Assembly: GCA_036186865.1 (NCBI GenBank)
Contig: AP025056.1
Span: forward strand, 26,393,346 to 26,457,345
Direction of reading: 5' to 3'
Length of the DNA: 64,000 nucleotides
From: Eustoma russellianum
Lineage: Eukaryota > Streptophyta > Magnoliopsida > Gentianales > Gentianaceae
Part shown: one piece after another, positions 11,087-23,712 of the stretch
Position numbering within the stretch: position 1 is the first letter of the stretch
Layout: each line of letters opens with the position of its first letter
Notes under the pieces: generated by a model
Database searches by the model: none
Told to the model about the DNA's origin: nothing
The model's input: only the letters and a program-made list of their open reading frames with translations
Made by a program: the position numbers and the translations under genes

Positions 11087-11874
11087 TCTAACTACAGTTC
11101 TTCGGTCAGATCAACACCCTTGACGAAGTGTTGAATTTGGCGTTATACATAGCCTTCACTGTCGAGTTGTACCTGTTGTCTATATGAGGGTCTTATCTGT
11201 TTAGATCTGGGGGTACTTCGGCACATGAATCCATTGCTTCAGTTTGCCTTATGTCCATTATGAACCCTTGGAGGATTGCCAGGTTGTCTGAAAGAAGTTC
11301 ATGCTTTTGAAACTTAGCCATTGTAGCTTTTTCAGCCTTAGTCAACCGTTGAGGAAGAAGCTGGACTCTTGTTCCAGTTAGTGGTTTTTCAGGGCTAGCT
11401 CGCGCAGATGCTCTTCGAGCTCAGCAACTGTAGACTCATTGTACTTCTTGCTTTATCCAGCTCCTTTTGGAATGATTCGGTACCTGACTGAGCTTGGGTG
11501 GAGGAAAGCTTGAGCTTGGCAATTTTGAGCCTTCGCTTGTCAACTTGGGAGTTGGAGGTTGCAAAGGTTGTCTGTGCCTCTCTTTCTCCCTCTCCAGCTT
11601 CTCCACCTCTATCTCAAACTCATCGATGAGCTTGGTTTTCTTCTTGGTAGCTTTAGCATGGGTTTGCCACCTTCTTTCCTCCTTAAGCTCTTCGGCCATC
11701 CCCTCAAACCTATTAAAACGATCTACTCGATGTGTCCTTGTCTACAAAGCACAAATAACAATGTCAGGGGTTCTAGCTAAATTCAATGAGTGAATACTGA
11801 AGAAGTATAATACTTACCAGAACAATATCCTCATGTACTGCCTTATCCAACATCTTGTCAGCCAACACCTTAGA
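11087..11874 (-). pseudogene. Transposon-type gene, 3' piece (coiled-coil end) with an intron
   Basis: Third and last piece of a minus-strand gene whose earlier parts lie at 34821-35620 and 46076-46670. Exon text VLADKMLDKAVHEDIVL is followed by a donor GTAAGT and a 66-nt intron (11752-11817, ending TTTGTAG). The next exon continues in the same frame with TRTHRVDRFNRFEGMAEELK and a long charged coiled coil (KKKTKLIDEFEIEVEKLERE). A frameshift near 11560 moves the natural reading to KELDKARSTM, STVAELEEHLREL and QRLTKAEKATMAKFQKHELL. This resembles the coiled-coil tail of proteins annotated in plants as putative gypsy-type transposon proteins. Gypsy element D is inserted just upstream, at 11875. 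The family call is from memory, but the exon-intron reading is direct. Confidence 0.55.
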
Positions 11875-14800
11875 TGTAGCGCCCCGCACGGAACAAAGGT
11901 TTCGACACGGTGCATCCGCCGTACTCTACTACGAATAGTACAAACGTCGATAGCATACATGTGCATGTCGACACGAATCGTAAATCGATATAGCAGAAGA
12001 AAAATAAAGATAAACTTACGACATATATAATAATATAAATCGTCCAGGTGCACACAAATCATGAAGTACAATGTCTCAAGATAGTCTCAGTACATCACAA
12101 TAAAATAAAGCTCAACACATCAAATACATAGCTCCGACCTACATTTCAGCTCACGGGTACTCTAGACGGGGTTCTTTCTCAATGCACAAGGCGTCAGGGT
12201 CCCTCTCCTCTGTAATGTGATAAGGCAAGTATGAGCGATAGCCAATTTTTAATCGCTCAACAAGTAATCCTACTAGATACGACATATGGATCATACATGG
12301 AGAGACGGGATGACAAAGTGCAATATCCATGTATAACGAATATAATAAACACGTCTCCATTTCAACAAGTAAAATAGTATAACATGCATATGAATTTACA
12401 ACATGTAAAACAAGGAGAATTAATCAACGTAACATATCAACATCTCGTTGAACCTGGTCCGTAACCTCATATCTTGTCCATACTTAACTCTTAACTCATA
12501 ACTCATACTAAGATCAATGATATCATAAGTTAAGGATCTTTTGAAGGTAACATATGATAGCATGGTCATAACATGATGCATAAAACATGACTTTTCATAA
12601 CATGATTTCCATAACTTGACTTTTCATAAATATAACGTAATTTTGATAACTTGCATAACGTGACATTTTAATGACATGAAGACATAACATTTTCATCATT
12701 GGCTAGCACTCTTCGTAAGAATAATATTACGTATGACATACCGAATGATTTTCCATATAGTACATGTATAACATAGACATCGTAAACATATGTACATGTG
12801 CTAACGGTGACGCATTATGGCTGAGATCCCGTGTCCCAGACCCGGTGTTACACTCAGCCATAACGTAAACATGGGCCCCCTGACACTTACCACTCTGGTC
12901 CCGATGTCAAGATAATACTACAACATAACATAACATGATCATAACATAACATAACACGTGTCACCGAACCATCCGTCTCGTCTTTATTATTCATATGCTT
13001 ACAAACTTTTAAAGCATGCGATGCGACAACACAACTTTTCAATCTTTATTTTCGTGCAACATGAGACTCGATCATATGAGGGTAATTTGGGCATACTACA
13101 ACTCATCATCAAACATTACTTACATATTTACATTCTACATATCATAACTTAAAGGAAATACCACTTTTATACCCAAATGATGACCATTCGGCCATGACAT
13201 CCAAAACAATCCACTTTTTATCATTTTTCATCCAACACCACTTTCTTAATTTTTATTCTCCATATACAATCCATATTTCATCACTTAAGTAATTAGAACA
13301 CTTAATTCCTAACTCCTTAAATTGTCACATACAAATACTTAGCTTATATCATACTGTATTCATTACTACACCTTATGCATATAAGTGGATATAACATGGA
13401 AGTTAAGTCATTTTAATGCACCAATGGCCTTAAGGCCGAATATATAATACATATACATATATATACTTTTTCATGGTAATACATGTATATGTACACATAT
13501 ATATAATTTATATAAAGTGATTTATATTCTTAATGCATTAAGGGCTGTGTATATATATGTATGACTATATCCATATATACTTCTTTAATATGTCACATTT
13601 CATTTTATTGCATTATACCCACTTATATCTTATTTTCTTTCTTTTTATATACATGTTATATGCTGTATGTTTTCATAATAAACATGTACATATTGTCTTC
13701 CTTCCGTTTACTTAATCCTAAGATTATGACATGAAGGTAACACGTAAACATAAACATACTAGAAATCATAAAAAGTGTATTTTTTGAGTCATAATCATCA
13801 TCTAAATACACATATTGAAGATGGAGATGATGAAGCTCAAGTGAAGTACTCTTAAAGACCACTTGGCCGTGTTATACATATATGTATACATGAAGATGAT
13901 GATCATCAAACAACCATTGGGACCATGTATGTAAGTCATGCTTATGATGCATACATAAACATGTTACATACATGGTCTTAAAATATATGAAAACTAAAAA
14001 CACATAGAAAATGCATATTTGATGATCATCTCTATAAAAATACATAAGCCAACAAACCAAAGTTGTAATCTTTGTACACTTTCTTAACTTCGCATATCTT
14101 CACTTCTTTTCTTATTTTCTTCATATACCTTCTATAAATCTTCCTTTATTTCATTTTTACATAAATTTTATGTATTTTTAGGGGTATGGCCGAAATGTAC
14201 CTTATGCATAAATATATGTATATCACTTAGAGACATAGATTTTCCATGTTCTTATGGTACTAACTTGAACATAGTACATGATGATCCAACTTTCATATGG
14301 ACATAAACATTTAGTCTTTGTAAATCCATGACGGATCTAGGAAGAGTACTTGTCTTAGTTCGCTTTTCTTACACTTAAGATGGTGATTCCTTCACTTGGT
14401 TTGGAAGAAAACTCTTTTTCCTTCCTTCCTATATAGGCACGGTTTTGGAGTCCAGAAAAGAAGTTCAGTGAGCAACTTATGAAACTAATTAAATGGAAGA
14501 ATTTAACTTAAGCTTCATGAAGTTCTTACCTTGGCTTCCTTGATTCTAGACCCTACACCTTTCTTGAATCACAATTGGATGATGGAGGGTTTTTAAGACT
14601 TGGGTTTGAGATGTGTTTGTGAGATGATGAATGGATAAAATTCCTCCTTGTTTATGATTCAACTTTCGGCTATGGTGGAGAGGGAAAGCGTGTTTGGAGT
14701 CTTGGATTTTTTTTCTTGGAGGAGAGATGATAGTTTGTTGAATGTTAAAATGATGAAAAGTGGAGGTGTTGAAGAAAGAGGGAAACCCTCTTCTCTTAAT

Positions 14801-15196
14801 AGGGTGGGCAGCCATAAGGGTGGAGGAATGGGTTCTGAGTCAAGTTATGACAAGCATGGGTTGGAGAGATTGGGTTTATGACAATATTCCAAGCATGCAT
14901 TATTTTATGCAAAAATCCTAAGCATTCTTACGACAAGTTGTCTCCACTTCTCTTTTTCCGTTTTCTCCTTGTTCTTTTCTTTTTCGTTTATGTGTGTATT
15001 TTGTTTTCTTTTATTTAAGTTGTACAAAATTATTATGTAATGTGTTTTTTTATTTAATTTATCTAATGCTTTACGTTGTTACTAACTAATTTTATTTAAG
15101 TTTTATCGTGTAATCGCAAACATTTGTTATCTATTCGCTAATGTATCGATATACAAGAAAAGTTTTATGAATCGTACACTTATGTAATTATGTTTA
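11875..15196 (-). repeat. Element D 3' LTR, main part
   Basis: Read on the + strand it starts TGTAGCGCCCCGCACGG, the counterpart of TGCAACACCCCACC at 31426. It aligns with the right-hand LTR along its length, for example CATACATGTGCATGTCGACA near 11955 and 31506 and the GGGCCC text near 12870 and 32427. It stops at 15196, where copia A is inserted. The last 47 bp, ending GGGCCGTAACA, lie at 26452-26498. Total reconstructed length is about 3.37 kb against 3.39 kb for the other copy. The small frames within it are not genes. Confidence 0.92.
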
Positions 15197-17934
15197 TGTT
15201 GGACCGTTCACCTGCAATAAACACCACTAGAGAGGGGGTGAATAGTGGTTAGCGTAAATTACACTACAAACCTTTGTTAAAATCTCCTTTGAAATCAGAA
15301 TTTGAGACCACCTCAGATTCAGAACCCGTTTTTAAAAATTCACAAATAATTGTACACAACTCTAAAAATTATGAAACTTTCCAGAATTAAACTTCAGTGA
15401 GTTAACAAGACTCTGTCCAGAAATCCGATAAAAATAAGATCGTTTGACCCTTCAAACAAATAAAAATATTCAGATGGTCAATCTGGACAGAATTGGACAG
15501 AATGTTACTGATTTTGCAAATAGTGTTTCTCTTTGAATACTCAACCCAAAAGGTTGATCTTTATATCAAAACACTCCTTAGGATGTGTAAATGAAGTTTC
15601 CAAAAGTCCCTGACCTTAAAAAATTCTTGCAAAATACAGAATTTAAGTTTTCTCAAAACCGGTCAGATTGCAGCCAGATTGGAGCAGTTATCTTGCAAAG
15701 ACTGAAAGACTAACTTTCCCGTGCTCAAATCAAGTGATTCTTGTTGCAAATGAAAGCTAACAGTCTGAAGTATAACTCCACCAAAAATAACGAATTTTGA
15801 AAATGTTTATTTATTTTTTCAAATTGTGAGAAATTGTGTGAAAACTGTAGTCACAAACGGGCAGAAAACAGAAATAAAGAAACAAGAGAAGAACACCAAG
15901 AATTTATCCTGGTTCGGTCAATGTGACCTACTCAAGTCCCAAGAAACACCTTTACTTGGATTTCACTATGAAATGAACACCTTACAACAAGAGCCAATCT
16001 TGATCCTTGGGTTATACACCAACCCTACTCAAGACTTGGATAATCACCTTCTAAACAACACTTAGTTGCAACTCCTTTAACACCTATTGATGTAGCCTTA
16101 TAAAGATGGCTAATCAATCTTACAAATGAAGCTCAAGAGGCTTGTAGCTCACCACAATACAACAAGAACACCTTTGCTACAATGAATAAAACAATAACAA
16201 CAAGAAGATGAAGATGAAAGCTAGACAATTCAGCAAATGCTTGTGAGCTTCAAGTGTGTTTCATCTTCTTCACCATTGCCTCTATTTATAGTGTGATTTG
16301 AGCCTTGAAGATAAGAATGCACATGTGTCACCATCTTCATCATCAATTTCAAATGTCTTCTCATCATTGGTTGGCCTTGTACACTTGGCAAAATAAAACA
16401 ACATGATTGGTCCACCTTGGATGTCACCTTGGCCGAAAATTTAACACCTTGGAATGTCTTGGAATTATCTTGAAAATGTGAAGATAATATCACCACAACA
16501 ACTCCATCATCTTCTCAATTTTTTGGCAAGATAATATGCATGTGAGCTTGACCATTTTAAACTTCAAAATTCAGCTCCAAAAACAATAGTAGCCGTTGGC
16601 TACTTGCCATTTTTCAAAAAAAAATATATTGATTTTCTTTAATGAAATAAGAAAGGATAATACAACCAAATTATCCCCAACATCAAGCACAATAATAGGA
16701 CATGTGAAGTCTTCATTTGACTCCGAAAATCTACTTAAAATACCCAAGAATTATCATATAGCCGTTGGCTATATTTGAAATTTCCAATTGCCAACAAGCT
16801 CCTTTTTGGTTGGTCCATTTGTCTCCAACTCATAAAATGAACTCCACATCATATCCACCAGCATATTATATGTGTGGAAACTCAGATTTTTGAAGAAGAA
16901 ATAAATAGATAACAATTGACAAGATTATGTCAACGTGTAACACCGGAATTCCCCAATATTTCTTCTTATATGTTGAGATCATTTCCACACCTTTGACACC
17001 TTTAATATCTCTGAATAATGATGATAAATGTTCTCTTATAACATATATAAGAGGGTCTTCAAGAAAAAATGGAATGTGACATCTCAAATCGTCACATATC
17101 CAGTTATAGTCAATAATATCATTGGTTGAGAAAATAAGATATAAGATCACCATATTATCTTCAAAATAATAATAACAGAGCTCCAGAATGAAGATAATAA
17201 TATGCTCAAGAGATTCCTTGAGTGAAAATACCATAAATGCCCTCGGGGATAAAATGACCAAAATACCCCTGGTGTGAGAAAACTCCAGAAATGTCCCAGA
17301 TGGTCATAAATACTCATGATATTACCTTTGTCATGATAAATAGGATGATAATACATCCTTGAAATATTTTCATCATGTGATGTTCCTACAAAACTCAAAA
17401 TACCAATTTTGCCCTTTTTGGTAAGTTATAGAAACTTCCAAGGCACGTTAGTCACAAGACAATAATAATCACCAAAAACACATAAGAATCACATAATGAG
17501 CATGTATAAATCATATACAAATGAAAACAATCATTTTAACACATTTTAGAGAATTATTTCTAAAAACCCTAGACATCGATCGATCGAAGTGCCTCAGCTT
17601 CGGAGATCGATGTCTCACAGAAAGTTTCAGAGTTTGCCTCTGACCTACATTGATCGATCGAAGTGAGGGTTTGATGTACATCGATTGATCGATGTGTCTC
17701 AGGTTTAGAGATCGATGTCTCACAGAAAGGTCTTGAACTTTTTTGCCTTGCATAGATCGATCGATGTGAGAGATCTAGTATATAGATCGATCGATGTGCA
17801 ACAACCTGAGAGATCGATGTCAACTTTTTCAACTTTTTCAACTTTTAATCACATATAACACCATGTGTGACATTTTTAAGTATTCAACACTTAAAATCAT
17901 GACTTTGAAAATTATCCAAACATATTTCTCAACA
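15197..17934 (-). repeat. Element A 3' LTR
   Basis: Starts TGTTGGACCGTTCACCTGC and ends CATATTTCTCAACA on the + strand. It is 2738 bp against 2734 bp in the partner at 23713. Differences include point changes and a 31-bp segment near 17665-17695 (containing GATGTACATCGATTGATCG) that is absent from the partner. The short frames at 15826, 16230, 16866 and 17147 recur in the other LTR and are not genes. Confidence 0.93.
17570..17830. repeat. Palindromic GATCGATCGATGT array in element A U3
   Basis: Near the U3 end of the LTR, ATCGATCGATCG, GATCGATGT and CATAGATCGATCGATGTG blocks alternate with TCTCACAGAAAG spacers, giving about nine partly palindromic sites. The matching array in the 5' LTR is at 26115-26335 and lacks one unit. 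These may be promoter or enhancer sites or structures in the RNA. Their role is unknown. Confidence 0.7.
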
Positions 17935-18180
17935 TTCTCCTCCTTTTGGATGATTTTCAAAATAACCTATCATGATTTTAATGTCATAACTTATAACCAA
18001 AAGTTTAACCAAATGTTTTCAACTTGTAAATAGTATGTTTCTCCCCCTCAACTCATACTCTCCCTCTTAACCTATGCTCCAAAATTTATACCAATTAAAA
18101 CTTAGCATATGACTTACCAACTAAAATCCATGACTTACCAACTAAAATCATGTTCTTATTCTATCTCCCCCTTTATTTTG
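17935..18180 (-). promoter_or_regulatory. Element A polypurine tract cluster next to the 3' LTR
   Basis: Directly next to the LTR the minus strand reads CCAAAAGGAGGAGAA, the expected plus-strand primer. Further purine tracts (complements of TCTCCCCCTCAACTC near 18040, CTCCCTCTTAACC near 18060 and TCTCCCCCTTTATTTT near 18163) lie between it and the end of pol. Repeated PPT-like tracts in this position are a Sirevirus hallmark. Confidence 0.65.
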
Positions 18181-18201
18181 CAAATCATGCAAAAGATAGA
18201 A

Positions 18202-21200
18202 CTACACAATGGTATCGTAAGTCATCATTCCTAATTTGGCTCGTAAGTTTTTAAAAGTGGCTTGATTAAAGGGTTTGGTAAAGATGTCAGCGATTTGGTG
18301 ATCAGTTCTTATATGGTTTATCACTATATCCTCATTTTGAATATGATCACGAAGAAAGTGGTATCGCACCTCAATGCGTTTGGCCTTAGAATGAAGCACC
18401 GGATTCCAAGAAAGATTGATTGCACTTGTGCTATCGCAGAAAATTGAAATTTTTTTCATTTAATGCCAAAATCACTAAGTTGCTGTTTAAGCCAAAGTAT
18501 TTGGGTAGTGCATAAACTCAAAGCAATATACTCGGCTTCAGTGGTAGAAAGAGCTACACTAGCTTGTTTTTTTAGAAAATCAAGAAATCAAGTTGGTTCC
18601 TATGAATTGACAAGTACCGCTAGTAGATTTTCTATCTAACTTGCAACCACCATAATCAGCATCACTATATGCGTGTAATTCCAACTTAGCGTTTCTATCA
18701 TACCACAGTCTTTAGTGAGGTGTATGCTTAAGATATCTAAAGATCTTTTTCTCTGTATTGTAATGTGATACCTTAGGACAAGATTGAAACTTATCACACA
18801 TACACACACTAAACATGATAGCAGGTCTTGATGCAGTTAAGTATAATAGTGATCCAATCATAGACCTATAGAGTGTGTCATCAAAAGGTTTACCATTTTC
18901 ATCCTTATCAAGTTTGGTACTAACACTCATGGGGGTAGTTGTAGGTTTCAACTCTTCAAAGCCAAACTTCTTAATCATATCATTCACATACTTAAGTTGG
19001 CTAATATGAATTCCTTGAGGGGTTTGTTTGATTTGAAGTCCTAAGAAATAATTCAACTCTCCTAACATTGACATTTCAAATTCTGACTTCATACACTCTT
19101 CAAAGTCTTTTACTAAGGTAGGGTTGGCTGAACCAAAGATGATATCGTCAACATATATTTGAACTATTAACAAATCATTGCCTTTTCTTTTTAAGAATAA
19201 TGTGTTGTCTATAGTTCCCCTTTGATAATTATTTGCAATAAGAAAGTTTTCAAATCTATCATACCAAGCTCTTGGAGCTTGTTTCAAACCATATAGAGCT
19301 TTCTTAAGCTTGTAAACATGGTTAGGATTCTTTGGATCTTCGAATCCAGGGGGTTGTTTGACAAACACCTCTTCTTGGATGTATCCATTCAAGAATGCAC
19401 TCTTGATATCCATTTGGAAGAGTTTAATATTGCTTAGACTTGCAATCGCAAGTAACAATCTAATTGCTTCTAGTCGTGCCACGGGTGCAAAGGTTTCTTC
19501 ATAATCTATTCTTTCTTGTTGATTATAACCTTGTGCGACTAGTCTAGCCTTATTTCTTGTAATGTTTCCTTGTTCGTCTATCTTATTCCTAAAGACCCAT
19601 TTAGTTCCTATGATAGACTTGTCTTCAGGTTTAGGCACTAAGTCCCACACATTGTTCCTTGTGAATTGATTTAATTCCTCATGCATAGCTTCTATTCAAG
19701 ATATGTCACCTAAGGCTTCCTTTACGTTATTAGGTTTTAATTGTGAGATTGAGCTATGTCCTTCAAGTTGACTTATATTTCTACGTGTTCTAACCCCAAC
19801 ACTTGGATCCCCAATGATTAATTCTCTAGGATGCCACCAATTCCTAGATTGACTAGGTTCACCCTCATCTTGTTCAAATGTTTCATTAGTGTGAACATTA
19901 TCATATGTAATTGGATCATTAGTTGTATCTTCCAATTGCAAAGTCTCTTCATTTATTTCATCTAAGGGTTCATGCATGTCTTGTTCAGGGGGAGTTGGTT
20001 CTAGATGATCAAATATAGGCTCAAGTAATATATCATCATCAAACATATTTTCAACGTTTGTTTCTTGTTTATGTTGATGTTTATCACTAACTTCAAAGCA
20101 TGCATTTTCATTGAATTTCATATGTATGGATTCAATTATCTTTCTAGATGCAGGATTATAACACCTATATGCTCTTGAGCTAGTCGAATACCCAACAAAT
20201 ATGCATTCAATAGACTTTTGTTCAAATTTATCTAGATTATCCTTAGTGTTTAGCACAAAACATTTACATCCAAATACTTTAAGATAATCTATTTTAGGTT
20301 GTCTATTGTTTAGCAATTCATAAGGCGTTTTATTTAATTTCTTTCTAATAGTAAGCCTATTTATAATATAGCATGCACAACTAACAGCTTCAGCCCATAA
20401 ATATTTAAGTAATTTATTTTCACAAAGCATTGTCCTAACAACTTCTTGAATCGTTCTATTTTTACGTTCAACAACTCCATTGAGTTGTGGTATTCTAGGT
20501 GGTGAGAATTCATGTTTTATTCCATGTAGTTCACAAAATTTGATTACGTTTTTATTTTTAAATTCTCCACCTCTATCACTCCTAAGTCTTTTTACATTTT
20601 CTTCGTAAATGTTTTCAAGTTGCTTGATAAGGGTTTCGATTGCTAATGGAGCATCGTCTTTGTGTGTTAAGAGCAATGTCCATGTGTAGCGTGAGTAATC
20701 ATCTACTATGACACACACATAGTAGTGTCCACCTAGACTTCTTGTCCTACTTGGACCAAATAAGTCTAAGTAAAGCAATTCTAGTACATGACTAGTACTC
20801 ACTTCATGTTTCGGTTTTAAAGTTTCTTTAATGTGTTTTCCCTTAATACATGTTTCACACATTTGAAAATTATCTAAGTCTAACTTAGGCATTCCTCTAA
20901 TTAAATTCTTCTTAGACAATTTCTTAATGGTTGAAATTCCTATATGTCCTAATCTTCTATGCCATAAATTTACATCTAAGTCATGTGATATTAGACACTT
21001 AACCTTAGAATCTAACATGTTATCTAAGGTAAGGGTATAAATATTTTCATCTCTATTTCCTTTTAAAACCGTTTCTCTTTTTTCATTTATTATATCACAA
21101 GAATTGGGAAGAAAGGAGACATTATAACCACAATCTATAAATTGAGAAATACTAAGTAAATTATAAGATAGATTGCTTATTAATAAAACATATCGTATTT

Positions 21201-21415
21201 GAAATGTGTTAGGGTTCCCAATTGTTCCTTTTCCAACAACTTGTCCTTTGTTGTTGTCACCGAATGTTACTTTTCCTCCATTTTTGATATGTTCCAATTT
21301 GATGAATAGTTTGAAGTTCCCCGTCATATGCCTCGAACATCCACTATCTGAAAACCATTTGGTTTTCAGATTTTTTGACTTTGCCTCCTTCTTGCATTCC
21401 TTGCGTTTTTCCTAC
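18202..21415 (-). pseudogene. Element A pol (protease, integrase, RT, RNase H), broken
   Basis: The frame opens after a TAG near 21417 and shows the protease motif DSGCSRHMTG. Next come integrase zinc residues (LWHRRLGHIG … CETCIKGK) and the catalytic core, with D in the LDLFGP strand, SDRGGEF and the final E in NGVVERKNRTIQ. The RT has KARLVAQGYNQ, FQMDIKSAFLNG and the catalytic YVDDIIFG. RNase H ends with CDSTSAINLS, KRIEVRYHFLRDH and ADIFTKPFN at 18202. The frame is cut by TGA replacing Trp at 19696-19698 (…DIS, stop, IEAMHEELN) and at 18580-18582 (LIS, stop, FSKK), and by a stop near 18709. It is otherwise close to full length. Confidence 0.92.
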
Positions 21416-21441
21416 AATGGAGACAAAGTTTAAGGTACCCT

Positions 21442-23589
21442 TTATTCGGGTCCTTGAATGTTAGGGGCACTATTCTTGTTTAGATATCCCTTAGGTATCC
21501 AAACTTGAATATACCTTCTAGGCACATTTTTAGCATTGTTATAATTTGGAAAATAAGAAGAATTAGCATATACATGATTATTCCACATAAGTGAAGATGC
21601 ATTGTTATACATGTTGTGCCAAGGTTGATAATCATTATAGGATGGCCGAATTTTATAATGTGCATAAGGCATGCGATTTTATTTCTTGAATGGCGCAGTA
21701 TACATGTGTTCATAGGCATTTCTATAAGACTTATAAGAGTGTTGCCTATACTTAGGTTCATATGTTGAATGCATTTTATTTTGTCTCGTTGCATTTGTAT
21801 ACATATAGGCATAATTTCTAGGTTGTCTAGACGCAAAGTTTGGCCTAGATGTATAGTTATGCGTGTGTGTTTTTATGGGTGCATGCTGCATCTTTATCTT
21901 TGAATACGAAGAAGAAGGAGTAGAAGAAGATTTAGCAGGCAAGTTTGTTTTTATAACTTTATAAGGTTATTTCGTAGTTGATGATACAAACTTAGTCTTT
22001 TTATCTAATTTGTCATCTTCTTCTTTATATCCCAATCCAGTTTTATCATTTCCATACTTTTGTGATGATATAAGTATCTAACATATTTGCACCAGATTTA
22101 AATTGTTCTATCATTTTTTCTAAGGTAAATTTAGAAGACTTAAGTTGCACTATTTCATTTTCACAACTTTCTAACTTGGATTTTAACATTTTATTTTCCA
22201 TTTGTAACTTTGTTCATCTTTCCTATATGATTCAATTTTATTCTCTAAAGAATCAAGAGTATTAGAAGACTCTTGTTTAAGAGATTCTAATTGATCGGAA
22301 AATTCCAAATTGGACGTCTTCAACTTGTCATTTTCTTCAACTACTTTCTTCTTTTCTTTAGAGAGCCTCTTACAGTGAGCATGCATTCTTAAGAATTCTT
22401 CATACATTTCATCAAATATCATGTCACTATCAGAATCACTATCAGAAGAAGAACATACCTCGTTGGATACGAAGCAGACTTGAGCTTCCTCAGTTTTGGA
22501 TTCTGAGTCGGATGAGCCGGTCTATGTGCTCACCTTCATTGCTCGTTTCCGTTTTATTGCCTTAGACTCCTTTGTCTTTGTCGTTTGAGCCTCCTTGTCC
22601 TTGGCTTGTTTATTATTGTTGTTGTTATTATTATTTTTCTTCGTGGGGCAGTCGTATGAAATATGTCCTTTTTGACCGCATTCATAACACTTTAATTCTT
22701 TATTATACCATTTGTTTGTGTTATTCTTCCTAGGTTGAGAAGAAGAAGAAGAATTACGTTGTCTATTCCTATTTGGACGTTTGAAAAACTTTCTAAGTTT
22801 TCTAGCGATCAATATCAAGTCATCGTCTAATTCAATATCACTATTACTATCATCGTTACTAGCATGTGTTTCGGTTGTTTTGAAAGCTATTGACTTACCG
22901 GATGACTTAGAAGATTCAGAATTTCGTTGGTTCAATTTAACCTCGTAAACTTTAAGAGACCCGATCAATTCATCTATTTTAGTGATTGACTTTGTCTCCT
23001 CGATTGTAGTCACCTTTGGATCTCATTCAGCAGGGAGGCTTCGTAGAACCTTTTGAACCTTTTCACTGTTCGAAAATGACTTCCCTAAAGCTTCAAGGGC
23101 ATTAAAAATATTAGTAATCCTTAAATCCATAGATGTTATGGATTCGTTCGGCAACATTTTGAAAGTCTCTAATTCAGTCATAAGAATGTTTATTTTTGAC
23201 TCTTTAACACCACTAGTACCTTCATGCTTTAATTCAAGTGATTTTCACATGTCGTGTGCGCTTGTGCAATTTGACACATATCATGCTTCAGAAGTTGTAA
23301 GTCTATTCAAAAGTAATTGCATAGCTTTAGCATTCATGGACATTTTATTTTTATCATCCGATGACCATTCACTTTTATACTTTTCAACCTCTTGAGTTAC
23401 TCCACTAACTTGTACAACTTTCATTGGAATGTACGGTCCATCTTCAACTATAAACTATAAATCGATGTCTATAGCCATTAAGAATAGCCTCATTCTTAGT
23501 TTTCAATGAACAAAATTATTACCATCAAAAAGAGGAGGGCGTTGTGTAGACATACCTTCCAATTCACCTTTGTGAGAAACAATAGCCAT
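21442..23589 (-). pseudogene. Element A gag, broken
   Basis: Starts at ATG 23589 (MAIVSHKGELEGMSTQ, then RPPLFDGNNF), the same N-terminal pattern as element B. A CCHC knuckle CYECGQKGHISYDC lies near 22640-22690, followed by a coiled coil at about 22200-22420. The C-terminus reads VWIPKG at about 21500 before a stop at 21442. TGG-to-stop changes occur at 23503-23505, 23455-23457, 23245-23247, 23023-23025 and 22522-22524, and there is a frameshift near 22190. Gag would form the virus-like particle; this copy cannot. Confidence 0.9.
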
Positions 23590-23697
23590 AGTATGTACCT
23601 TGGATTTGAGACAAGCAGTATATAATGAATCGTTGTTTCTTGGTCTTGTATTGTTCGTACGGTGTTGAATCTTGCTTCTTTTGAGTGGTGTTGGTCT

Positions 23698-23710
23698 GGC
23701 TCTGATACCA
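23698..23710 (-). other. Element A primer binding site (initiator tRNA-Met)
   Basis: GGCTCTGATACCA on the + strand is the complement of TGGTATCAGAGCC, complementary to the 3' end of plant initiator tRNA-Met. It sits two bases inside the 5' LTR, as expected for copia elements. Confidence 0.93.
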
Positions 23711-23712
23711 AA

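Noticed and set aside
16866..17398. 131- and 83-codon frames repeated at 25392-25942
   Set aside because: Both are inside the paired LTRs of element A, with no family similarity.
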